Source: an uncultured Lachnospiraceae bacterium (lineage in GTDB: Bacteria > Bacillota > Clostridia > Lachnospirales > Lachnospiraceae). Taken from it: a DNA stretch of 5,661 nt. The notes under the pieces were generated by a model. The model was not told the DNA's origin and ran no database searches. It saw only the letters and a program-made list of their open reading frames with translations. The position numbers were made by a program, and so were the translations under genes. Positions within the stretch are counted from its first letter, which is position 1. Each line of letters starts with the position of its first letter. Location: positions 1-5,661 of the forward strand of contig CAJTMC010000105.1 of the NCBI GenBank assembly GCA_910577115.1. The letters run 5' to 3'. Positions 1 to 5,590 of the stretch are shown piece after piece.

Positions 1-2
1 AA

Positions 3-155
3 TACCACATTCCATTAGATTACGCTATATATAAAATACATAATATTGACAAAAAATTTCCAGCAACCACAAGAGATTGCCGGATCATTTCAAAATATGA
101 ACTTCAAAACTCAGGAGGAGATAAAATACACAAATCAGTCGGTCTATATGAGTAA
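3..155 (+). CDS. 3' end of an unrecognised gene, cut by the window edge
   Basis: One forward frame is open from the window edge to a TAA at 153-155, giving 50 codons. The other two forward frames hit stops within the first 35 bases. The residues look like a globular protein end, with mixed charged and aromatic residues (RDCRIISKYEL, then HKSVGLYE) and no low-complexity runs. Codon use favours ATA, AGA and AAA, unlike the GCG/CCG/CTT-rich use of nudF and parts of rny, which could mean horizontally acquired DNA. I do not recognise the family, and 50 codons are too few to assign a function. The frame could also be open by chance. A sigma-A promoter begins 42 bases after the stop, so rny does not need this gene's promoter. 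Confidence 0.4.
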   Translation, partial: YHIPLDYAIYKIHNIDKKFPATTRDCRIISKYELQNSGGDKIHKSVGLYE

Positions 156-196
156 AGTTGCACAAAATTATTATCACCTGATATTAATGATAATAC

Positions 197-225
197 TTGA
201 CATAGAAACACGAAAAGGGTAAAAT
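197..225 (+). promoter_or_regulatory. Sigma-A type promoter upstream of rny
   Basis: The -35 box TTGACA (197-202) matches the consensus exactly. It is followed by a 17-base spacer and the -10 box TAAAAT (220-225), which has one mismatch to TATAAT. Transcription would start near 232, giving rny an untranslated leader of about 140 bases that contains the gene-tail-like stretch at 239-340. This is the only good rightward promoter I see before rny. Confidence 0.62.
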
Positions 226-238
226 TGAAGTGTTGTAA

Positions 239-340
239 TATCAGCATCTAATTCTTGCGCATGGCGCGCATTTGAATAATATGCAGTCGGTACAGCCGGC
301 GAAGGTATCGCTGAATGTGCCGCTTGAGATTGTACAATGA
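239..340 (+). pseudogene. Gene-tail-like remnant upstream of rny
   Basis: From 239 a frame runs 33 codons to a TGA at 338-340, right behind a TAA at 236-238 in the same frame. The peptide reads as a believable protein C-terminus (LILAHGAHLNNMQSV, then KVSLNVPLEIVQ). Its codons (GCG, CAG, CCG, CTG, GTG) and higher G+C match core genes here and contrast with the AT-rich DNA just to the left. The only in-frame ATG (281) has no ribosome binding site, so it is probably not translated as it stands. The simplest reading is the surviving 3' end of a gene whose front was lost by deletion or insertion. It may instead be a structured part of the rny leader, since TGCGC-ATGGC-GCGCA (256-270) is a small inverted repeat. 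I do not recognise the family. Confidence 0.35.
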
Positions 341-354
341 AAATTTAATATGAG

Positions 355-369
355 TAAGGAGGTGCTCCT
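355..369 (+). promoter_or_regulatory. rny ribosome binding site inside a hairpin
   Basis: TAAGGAGGTG (355-364) is close to a full anti-16S match and lies 9 bases before the ATG at 374, so it decides the rny start. No such site precedes the in-frame ATG at 350. The site is also the left arm of a perfect inverted repeat, AGGAG (357-361), loop GTG, CTCCT (365-369). Folded, this would hide the Shine-Dalgarno bases. Confidence 0.6.
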
Positions 370-373
370 GTAC

Positions 374-1915
374 ATGCTATGGATGATAATAGCAGTCGTT
401 CTGATTATTATCTGTGTGGCAGGCTGTCTTATTTACTGCTCCAATTATAAGAAAAATATAGAAACAACGATTGGAAATGCAGAGGATAAGGCACGAGAAA
501 TTATTGACGAAGCACTGAAAACTGCTGAAACAAAAAAACGAGAGGGACTTCTTGAGGTAAAGGAAGAATCAATCCGTACCAAGAATGAGCTTGACAAGGA
601 AATCAAGGAGCGCAGGGCAGAGGCTCAGCGCTACGAGAGAAGAGTGCAGCAGAAGGAAGAAAGCGTTGATAAGAAGGCTGATTCCCTTGAAAAGAAGGAA
701 GCAGGTCTGACTGCGCGGGAAGAGGAACTTGCAAAACAGAGAGAAATCGTTGCAAGGCTCAGTGAAGAACGCGTACAGGAACTTGAGCGAATTTCAGGTT
801 TAACCTCTGAACAGGCAAAAGAGCATTTGTTAAAAATTGTTGAAGACGAAGTAAAACATGAAACTGCAGTGATGATTAAGGAAATGGAGAGCAGGGCAAA
901 GGAGGAAGCTGACAAGAAGGCAAAAGAATATGTTGTCACAGCAATCCAAAAATGTGCCGCTGACCATGTGTCCGAGACTACAATTTCAGTAGTGCAGCTT
1001 CCAAATGACGAGATGAAGGGACGTATTATTGGTAGAGAGGGAAGAAATATCAGAACTCTTGAAACGCTCACAGGCGTGGAACTGATTATTGATGATACTC
1101 CCGAGGCAGTGATTCTTTCCGGCTTTGACCCGATTCGGAGAGAGGTTGCGAGAATCGCGCTTGAGAAACTGATTGTAGATGGGCGGATACATCCTGCAAG
1201 AATTGAAGAAATGGTTGAAAAGGCTCAAAGAGAAGTGGAAGTTATGATTAAGGAGGAAGGCGAGTCGGCTACCCTTGAGGTGGGTGTACATGGCATTCAT
1301 CCGGAATTGGTAAAGCTTCTCGGTAAGATGAGATTCAGAACAAGCTACGGTCAGAATGCTTTAAAACATTCTATTGAAGTTGCGCATCTCACAGGTCTCC
1401 TTGCAGCAGAGATGGGACTGGATGTGAGAATGGCAAAGAGAGCAGGTTTACTTCATGATATCGGTAAGGCAGTAGACCATGAGATGGAGGGTTCCCATAT
1501 ACAGCTTGGTGCGGAGCTTTGTAGAAAATACAAAGAGTCAGCTACTGTAATCAATGCTGTCGAGTCTCATCATGGTGATGTTGAGGCACAGTCATTGATT
1601 GCCTGTCTTGTTCAGGCAGCCGATACAATATCTGCAGCAAGACCGGGTGCAAGACGTGAAACGCTCGAAACATATACAACCAGATTAAAACAATTAGAAG
1701 AAATAACCAACAATTTTAAAGGCGTCGATAAATCTTTTGCTATTCAGGCGGGTAGAGAGGTTCGTGTTATGGTAGTTCCTGAGCAGATTAATGATTCGGA
1801 CATGATACTTTTGGCTCGTGATATTTCGAAGCAGATTGAAGCAGAGCTTGAATATCCGGGACAGATAAAGGTCAATGTAATCAGGGAATCTCGCGTCGTT
1901 GAGTACGCTAAATAA
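374..1915 (+). CDS. rny: Ribonuclease Y
   Basis: This is a membrane-anchored endoribonuclease that starts decay of many mRNAs in Firmicutes; in B. subtilis it is linked to the RNA degradosome. Counting from the ATG at 374, the 513 residues show the full family layout: one N-terminal membrane segment (about 3-24, IIAVVLIIICVAG), a long Glu/Lys/Arg-rich coiled coil (about 25-200), a KH RNA-binding domain with GRIIGREGRNIR (216-227), and an HD phosphohydrolase domain with a His near 332 and the GLLHDIG motif (His361-Asp362). The C-terminus ends in the usual IRESRVVEYAK. Length is close to the roughly 520 residues typical of the family. An in-frame ATG at 350 would add eight residues but lacks a ribosome binding site, while 374 has an excellent one. 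A promoter at 197-225 and a terminator at 1935-1970 suggest a single-gene transcript. Identity is secure; only the start is open to debate. Confidence 0.97.
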   Translation: MLWMIIAVVLIIICVAGCLIYCSNYKKNIETTIGNAEDKAREIIDEALKTAETKKREGLLEVKEESIRTKNELDKEIKERRAEAQRYERRVQQKEESVDKKADSLEKKEAGLTAREEELAKQREIVARLSEERVQELERISGLTSEQAKEHLLKIVEDEVKHETAVMIKEMESRAKEEADKKAKEYVVTAIQKCAADHVSETTISVVQLPNDEMKGRIIGREGRNIRTLETLTGVELIIDDTPEAVILSGFDPIRREVARIALEKLIVDGRIHPARIEEMVEKAQREVEVMIKEEGESATLEVGVHGIHPELVKLLGKMRFRTSYGQNALKHSIEVAHLTGLLAAEMGLDVRMAKRAGLLHDIGKAVDHEMEGSHIQLGAELCRKYKESATVINAVESHHGDVEAQSLIACLVQAADTISAARPGARRETLETYTTRLKQLEEITNNFKGVDKSFAIQAGREVRVMVVPEQINDSDMILLARDISKQIEAELEYPGQIKVNVIRESRVVEYAK

Positions 1916-1934
1916 TTTAAATGAGCATTACAAG

Positions 1935-1970
1935 AACCGTCAAAATTCAGATTGAGTTTTGGCGGTTTTT
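1935..1970 (+). terminator. Rho-independent terminator after rny
   Basis: AACCGTCAAAA (1935-1945) pairs with TTTTGGCGGTT (1957-1967) with one G-U wobble. The inner TTC/GAG can extend the stem to about 14 pairs around a five-base loop (AGATT). The stem runs into a T run ending at 1970. It begins 20 bases after the rny stop and should end most rny transcripts before nudF. Confidence 0.8.
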
Positions 1971-1972
1971 AG

Positions 1973-2053
1973 ATGTACAGACCTGTGCAGAGGAAATATG
2001 TCGCTAAAGAGGTGCACAGGCTGCGCGGCAAGTAGGGGAAAGGATTTTTCCCT
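1973..2053 (+). promoter_or_regulatory. Structured leader before nudF
   Basis: Two inverted repeats fill the space between the rny terminator and nudF. CCTGTGCA (1982-1989) pairs perfectly with TGCACAGG (2013-2020) across 23 bases. GGGAAA (2036-2041) pairs with TTTCCC (2047-2052) across 5 bases. A 20-codon frame, ATG 1973 to TAG 2033-2035, covers the first hairpin and would make a very basic peptide (MYRPVQRKYV...), but it has no ribosome binding site. I match this to no riboswitch class that I know, and neither stem is followed by a T run. Whether it is regulatory is inference. Confidence 0.3.
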
Positions 2054-2093
2054 GCCCGATTGTATGGAGGTTGAAAGGAGCATAGTTGCAAAA

Positions 2094-2639
2094 ATGAATG
2101 GTGTAGTAAAAAGATTAAAGAGAGAACTTCAGTGTGAAGGAGCAATTACAAAATATTATAAGGATACAGTGGAGCTGCCGGACGGAAAAACGGCAGTGTG
2201 GGATTTCGTTGGACATAATGGGGCGGCAGCAGCGGTTGCTGTCTTGGAGGATGGCAGACTGCTTATGGTAAGACAGTATAGGAATGCATTGGACAGATAT
2301 ACATTAGAAATTCCGGCAGGAGGCTTAAATCCAAATGAGCCGACGATTGACGCGGCGGCAAGGGAGCTTGAGGAGGAAGCCGGTTATGTATGTGGTAAGA
2401 TTGAGCGGCTGATTACCATTCGCACAACCGTTGCATTCTGCAATGAAAAAATAGATATTTATCTTGCAACCGATTTAAAGAAAACCAAGCAGCACTTAGA
2501 TGAAGATGAATATGTAGAGGTTGTGCCATATGAGCTTTCGGTTTTGGAGGACATGATCTATTCCGGAGAGATAGAGGATTCAAAGACAATTGCAGCAATC
2601 CTTGCATATAAAAATAAATATTTAAATTTGTGTGAATGA
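2094..2639 (+). CDS. nudF: Nudix hydrolase, ADP-ribose pyrophosphatase
   Basis: The predicted cytosolic enzyme hydrolyses ADP-ribose to AMP and ribose 5-phosphate, clearing a reactive by-product of NAD turnover. The 181 residues contain a complete Nudix box (G-x5-E-x7-REU-x-EE-x-GU): Gly76, Glu82, then RELEEEAGY at 90-98, whose glutamates bind the catalytic metal. The preceding MVRQYRNALDRYTLEIPAGG and the later ITIRTTVAFCNE and HLDEDEYVEV segments fit the ADP-ribose pyrophosphatase subgroup, not MutT-type enzymes. I chose ATG 2094 because MNGVVKRLKREL matches how family members begin; AAAGGAG (2074-2080) lies 13 bases upstream, a long but usable spacing. Earlier in-frame starts (ATG 1998, ATG 2064, TTG 1959) would add cysteine-rich residues not expected in the family, and the TTG lies inside the rny terminator. 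No clear promoter of its own is visible. spoIIM follows 54 bases later and may be cotranscribed. Substrate is inferred from family resemblance. Confidence 0.88.
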   Translation: MNGVVKRLKRELQCEGAITKYYKDTVELPDGKTAVWDFVGHNGAAAAVAVLEDGRLLMVRQYRNALDRYTLEIPAGGLNPNEPTIDAAARELEEEAGYVCGKIERLITIRTTVAFCNEKIDIYLATDLKKTKQHLDEDEYVEVVPYELSVLEDMIYSGEIEDSKTIAAILAYKNKYLNLCE

Positions 2640-2693
2640 TACGACGTACAAGAGCATAGTCTTAAATAAGGAAAAATTTGACCGGAGTGTTTC

Positions 2694-3368
2694 ATGGACA
2701 GATTTCATCAAAATGTGGACAATACGAGTAACTGCGTTAATAATGAAAGCGTCAAATATCACAAAATTTATTATAGAAATGCTGTGCCCGATAGCAGAGT
2801 GCTTGTTTTTTTGACAGGCTTTTGCTTGGGTATGGTATTTTTTTATTTGTCGGGAATAAAATTGATTGGCGGACAATGCCTTCCGTCAGCATTGTCGGTA
2901 GACAGTATCGCAAAACTTCATGATTTTGATTTTAATGCGGCGGGACTGTTTGAGTATGTCACTTATATGCGGTTAGGACAGCTGGCTTTTTTGCTGATTT
3001 GTACCACGAGCTTTTTAAGGGGAGCTTTTTCATATGCGATTCTTGGCTGGGGAGGATTTGAACTGGGAGTAATGATGTTTACGTTGGTATATCAGTATGG
3101 ATTAAAGGGACTTTTGCTTTCCGTAATGCTTCTGATTCCGCATGGAATCTTTTTCCTTGCCGTATTTTTGCTGCTCTTCCATAAACATTGGATAGGTGAC
3201 GAAAAGGCTTACCATAACTGTGGTGTTATAACGGAAAGCAGATCACATAATAAATTTACGAAACTTAAAAAAGCGGTTGTTATTTTAACGCTTTGGTTTA
3301 CCGGAATCTTATCTGAGATTTACATTAATCCGGAAATTATTAAAAAAATCTCTTTATTATTCGAATAA
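2694..3368 (+). CDS. spoIIM: Stage II sporulation protein M (SpoIIM family membrane protein)
   Basis: SpoIIM is a membrane protein that works with SpoIID and SpoIIP in septal thinning and engulfment of the forespore. The 224-residue product is close to the 214 of B. subtilis SpoIIM. It has a polar N-terminus of about 34 residues, then about five hydrophobic segments: 35-55 (VLVFLTGFCLGMVFFYLSG), 93-113, 115-135 (ILGWGGFELGVMMF), 137-162 and 193-212. The last segment ends in GILSEIYINP, matching the family's Glu-containing final helix followed by an Asn/Thr-Pro. The ATG at 2694 is the first start after an in-frame stop (2679-2681), with GGAG (2684-2687) six bases upstream. Position between nudF and xerD agrees with the B. 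subtilis gene order and strengthens the call. I see no sigma-E or sigma-F type promoter in the 54-base gap and no GC-rich terminator after the gene. Confidence 0.85.
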   Translation: MDRFHQNVDNTSNCVNNESVKYHKIYYRNAVPDSRVLVFLTGFCLGMVFFYLSGIKLIGGQCLPSALSVDSIAKLHDFDFNAAGLFEYVTYMRLGQLAFLLICTTSFLRGAFSYAILGWGGFELGVMMFTLVYQYGLKGLLLSVMLLIPHGIFFLAVFLLLFHKHWIGDEKAYHNCGVITESRSHNKFTKLKKAVVILTLWFTGILSEIYINPEIIKKISLLFE

Positions 3369-3472
3369 AACAAACAAATAGAACAATATATAGAATTTTT
3401 AAATATAAAAACACAATATATTGAGTTGTTTATATAATAAATAAAAATAATTGAAAAATTCTGAAAAAATGT

Positions 3473-3501
3473 TTGATTTTATGTCAAATACCATATATAA
3501 T
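3473..3501 (+). promoter_or_regulatory. Sigma-A type promoter for xerD
   Basis: TTGATT (3473-3478), a 17-base spacer and a perfect TATAAT (3496-3501) form a good vegetative promoter, with transcription expected to start near 3508, about 48 bases before xerD. The surrounding 3369-3555 spacer is very AT-rich and otherwise holds only short AT palindromes. Confidence 0.65.
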
Positions 3502-3555
3502 AGAAATAGGCATAAGGGGTAAATAAATACTTCATGAGGAGGTTTTTCAAAATTT

Positions 3556-4440
3556 ATGGAACAAGAAATTAATAATTTTATTTCTTACTTACATAATATA
3601 AAGAAAACTTCAACTAATACTGAATTATCCTATAAGAGAGATCTGGGCAAATTACGCCAGTATTTAGAAGAAAAAGGAATAACTGAGGTTGGCAACATCA
3701 CCGCAGAAATTCTGGGTTCCTATATTGTGTATTTAGGGGAAAACCATTTTGCTGCTGCAACCATATCGAGAAATGTCGCTTCCATAAAGGCCTTCTTTCA
3801 CTACTTATGTAAGGAAGGCATTGTGGAAAAAGATGCATCAGATGGGTTGAAAGCACCAAAGATCGAAAAGAAGATGCCTGAAATTTTAACGCCTGAAGAG
3901 GTGATTTGGCTGTTGGAGCAGCCGAAAGGGGACACGCCTAAGGAAATTCGCGACAAGGCTATGTTGGAGCTTCTGTATGCGACAGGAATAAGAGTAACGG
4001 AGCTTATTACCTTAAAGATTTCCGATGTCAACATGCAGATGGGCTTTATCATTTGCAGGGACGGCAACAGGGAGAGAGTGATTCCGTTTGGCGCTGCGGC
4101 CAAGAGAGCAATGACAAACTATTTGGAAAAAGCACGTAATGTGATGCTGTTTGATTTGCAGTCTGATATTCTGTTTGTGAACTGTTCGGGACAACCAATG
4201 AGCAGACAGGGATTCTGGAAATTAATCAAGTATTATGCAAAGAAAGCAGGTATTATGGCAGACATCACGCCACATACGCTCCGCCATTCCTTTGCGGCAC
4301 ATTTAGTAGAAAATGGTGCAGACCTGAGGAGTGTTCAGGAGATGCTTGGACATTCGGATATTTCAACAACTCAGGTATACGCGACACTTACCCATAACAG
4401 AATCAGAGAGGTATACGCAAAAGCACATCCAAGAGGATAA
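3556..4440 (+). CDS. xerD: Site-specific tyrosine recombinase XerD
   Basis: XerD acts with XerC at dif sites to resolve chromosome dimers before division. The 294 residues match the usual family length of about 295-300. The N-terminal SAM-like DNA-binding domain spans roughly 1-90 (INNFISYLHNIKKTSTNTE) and the catalytic domain roughly 107-290. Visible active-site residues are Arg146 (ATGIRVTEL), His240 and Arg243 (PHTLRHSFAAHL), His266 (LGHSDISTTQ) and the nucleophile Tyr275. The catalytic lysine normally in GKGNKER is not evident; the matching stretch reads CRDGNRER (167-174). The C-terminus ends in AKAHPRG, as in many XerD proteins. The start has AGGAGG (3537-3542) 13 bases upstream, rather far, but no other in-frame start exists. 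The gene has its own promoter and a strong shared terminator. XerD is preferred over XerC because of the spoIIM neighbour; a mobile-element integrase is unlikely given length and context. Confidence 0.93.
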   Translation: MEQEINNFISYLHNIKKTSTNTELSYKRDLGKLRQYLEEKGITEVGNITAEILGSYIVYLGENHFAAATISRNVASIKAFFHYLCKEGIVEKDASDGLKAPKIEKKMPEILTPEEVIWLLEQPKGDTPKEIRDKAMLELLYATGIRVTELITLKISDVNMQMGFIICRDGNRERVIPFGAAAKRAMTNYLEKARNVMLFDLQSDILFVNCSGQPMSRQGFWKLIKYYAKKAGIMADITPHTLRHSFAAHLVENGADLRSVQEMLGHSDISTTQVYATLTHNRIREVYAKAHPRG

Positions 4441-4448
4441 GCATTGCA

Positions 4449-4480
4449 AAAAATCCACCCCTTGCGCAGGGTGGATTTTT
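4449..4480. terminator. Bidirectional rho-independent terminator between xerD and the DAHP synthase gene
   Basis: AAAAATCCACCC (4449-4460) and GGGTGGATTTTT (4469-4480) form a perfect 12-bp stem with the eight-base loop CTTGCGCA. Rightward reading ends in T5, and leftward reading ends in T6. It lies 8 bases after the xerD stop and 13 bases from the stop of the opposing gene, so it serves both convergent genes. Confidence 0.92.
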
Positions 4481-4493
4481 ATATGAAAATTGA

Positions 4494-5522
4494 TTAAACC
4501 AAATCGGCAACCTTATAAATTAATTCCTCCGTATCCTGCCATCCAAGACAAGGATCGGTAATTGATTTTCCGTATATATGTTCGCCAATTTTCTGGCAGC
4601 CTTCTTTAATATAACTTTCCACCATAACACCTTTTACAAGCTTTCCGATTTCGGCATTATGCCTGCGGGAGTGCATGACCTCATGTACAATACGGATCTG
4701 CTCTTTAAACTGCTTGTTGGAATTGCTGTGGTTCGCATCAACAATACATGCAGGGTTGACAAGATCGCGCTCGTTATATTTTTCAAGCAGGCGCACTAAA
4801 TCTTCATAGTGATAGTTTGGAATGCTGCTGCCATGCTTGTTTACTGCACCGCGCAGAATCGTATGTGCCAATGGATTTCCGGTAGTATTTACTTCCCAGC
4901 CTCTATAAATAAACGGGTGAGAATGCTGCGCCGCATATACGGAATTGAGCATAACGCTAAAATCTCCGCTTGTCGGATTTTTCATTCCGGCAGGAACATC
5001 AAAGCCGCTCACAACAAGGCGGTGCTGCTGGTCTTCCACCGAGCGGGCCCCAATCGCCACATACGATAAAATGTCGGAAACATAGCCCCAGTTTTCCGGA
5101 TAAAGCATCTCGTCAGCGGCAGTCAGTTCTGATTCGCTGATTGCGTGAAGCTGCATTTTGCGCATGGCGATGATACCTTTTAAAAAGTCTGTTCCCTTTT
5201 CCGGATCGGGCTGGTGTACAATCCCTTTATAACCGTCACCGGTTGTTCTGGGCTTGTTGGTATAAATTCTGGGAATCAGAATCAGCTTGTCGCTCACCTT
5301 GTCGTTAATTTTTGCAAGCCTTGATACATATTCACATACGGCGTCCTCATTGTCTGCTGAACAGGGGCCGATAATCATAATAAACTTGTCTGATTTTCCG
5401 GTAAAAACATCGCTGATTTCCCCGTCCCTTTTTTTCTTAAGCTCCTGTAAGGAAGCCGGAACCGGATACTCCTCCCGAATCTGATCGGGAGTTGGTAATT
5501 TTTTTATAAATTCAAAGCTCAT
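4494..5522 (-). CDS. aroF: 3-deoxy-7-phosphoheptulonate (DAHP) synthase, class I AroF/G/H type
   Basis: The enzyme condenses phosphoenolpyruvate with erythrose 4-phosphate to DAHP, the first step of the shikimate pathway to aromatic amino acids. The 342-residue protein aligns by eye along its length with E. coli AroG. The four metal ligands are present: Cys54 in IIGPCS, His265 in DANHSNSNKQ, Glu302 in GVMVESY and Asp323 in SITDPCLGW. Substrate-binding motifs are also visible: KPRTTGDGYKG (90-100), IGARSVEDQQHR (157-168), Lys181 in GMKNPTSG and Arg224 in ILRG. This is the AroFGH-like subclass, without an obvious fused chorismate mutase or ACT domain. GGAGG lies six bases before the ATG, at 5529-5533 on the opposite strand. 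The gene converges on xerD and shares its terminator. Which aromatic amino acid inhibits it cannot be read from the sequence, so the letter in aroF is nominal. Confidence 0.95.
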   Translation of the reverse strand: MSFEFIKKLPTPDQIREEYPVPASLQELKKKRDGEISDVFTGKSDKFIMIIGPCSADNEDAVCEYVSRLAKINDKVSDKLILIPRIYTNKPRTTGDGYKGIVHQPDPEKGTDFLKGIIAMRKMQLHAISESELTAADEMLYPENWGYVSDILSYVAIGARSVEDQQHRLVVSGFDVPAGMKNPTSGDFSVMLNSVYAAQHSHPFIYRGWEVNTTGNPLAHTILRGAVNKHGSSIPNYHYEDLVRLLEKYNERDLVNPACIVDANHSNSNKQFKEQIRIVHEVMHSRRHNAEIGKLVKGVMVESYIKEGCQKIGEHIYGKSITDPCLGWQDTEELIYKVADLV

Positions 5523-5543
5523 AGCAATCCTCCATTCTTATGT

Positions 5544-5590
5544 AAGAGCGGTCTCGGAAACTCTTTAAGCCCGAATTTCCGCTCTTTTTT
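5544..5590 (+). terminator. Hairpin with T run upstream of the DAHP synthase gene, reading rightward
   Basis: AAGAGCGG (5544-5551) pairs perfectly with CCGCTCTT (5579-5586). An inner TCGG/CCGA pair (5554-5557 and 5571-5574) adds stability, and rightward reading continues into T's up to 5590. Read leftward, in the DAHP synthase mRNA, it has an A run before it and no T run after, so it is not a leftward terminator. It may instead be a leader hairpin that ends 11 bases before the Shine-Dalgarno sequence. No rightward gene is visible that needs terminating here. Confidence 0.4.

Noticed and set aside
46..51. Perfect TTGACA near the left edge
   Set aside because: There is no -10 box at 16-18 bases, and it lies inside the partial reading frame 3-155.
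631..1300. Leftward open frames of 146 and 104 codons inside rny
   Set aside because: They are antisense shadows. The first is Ser/Phe/Leu-rich because it mirrors the Glu/Lys coiled coil, and neither resembles a protein family.
1959..2093. Longer nudF starting at TTG 1959, ATG 1998 or ATG 2064
   Set aside because: TTG 1959 lies inside the rny terminator stem. ATG 1998 has only a very close AGAGG, and ATG 2064 has no ribosome site. The added residues are not family-like, while ATG 2094 gives the expected N-terminus.
2632..2814. 60-codon forward frame starting with GTG at the end of nudF
   Set aside because: It overlaps spoIIM in another frame, has no ribosome binding site, and its hydrophobic end is the frame-shifted shadow of the first SpoIIM segment.
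2413..2876. Leftward frames of 64 and 84 codons across nudF and spoIIM
   Set aside because: They are antisense to two well-supported genes, without ribosome sites or family features.
3357..3368. 12-base palindrome TTATTCGAATAA across the spoIIM stop as a terminator
   Set aside because: It is too AT-rich, has no loop and is not followed by a T run.
3801..4194. Leftward frames of 100 and 60 codons inside xerD
   Set aside because: They are antisense shadows of a fully supported catalytic domain.
4578..5484. Rightward frames of 65-86 codons inside the DAHP synthase gene
   Set aside because: They are antisense to a complete, well-conserved gene and have no promoter or ribosome site of their own.
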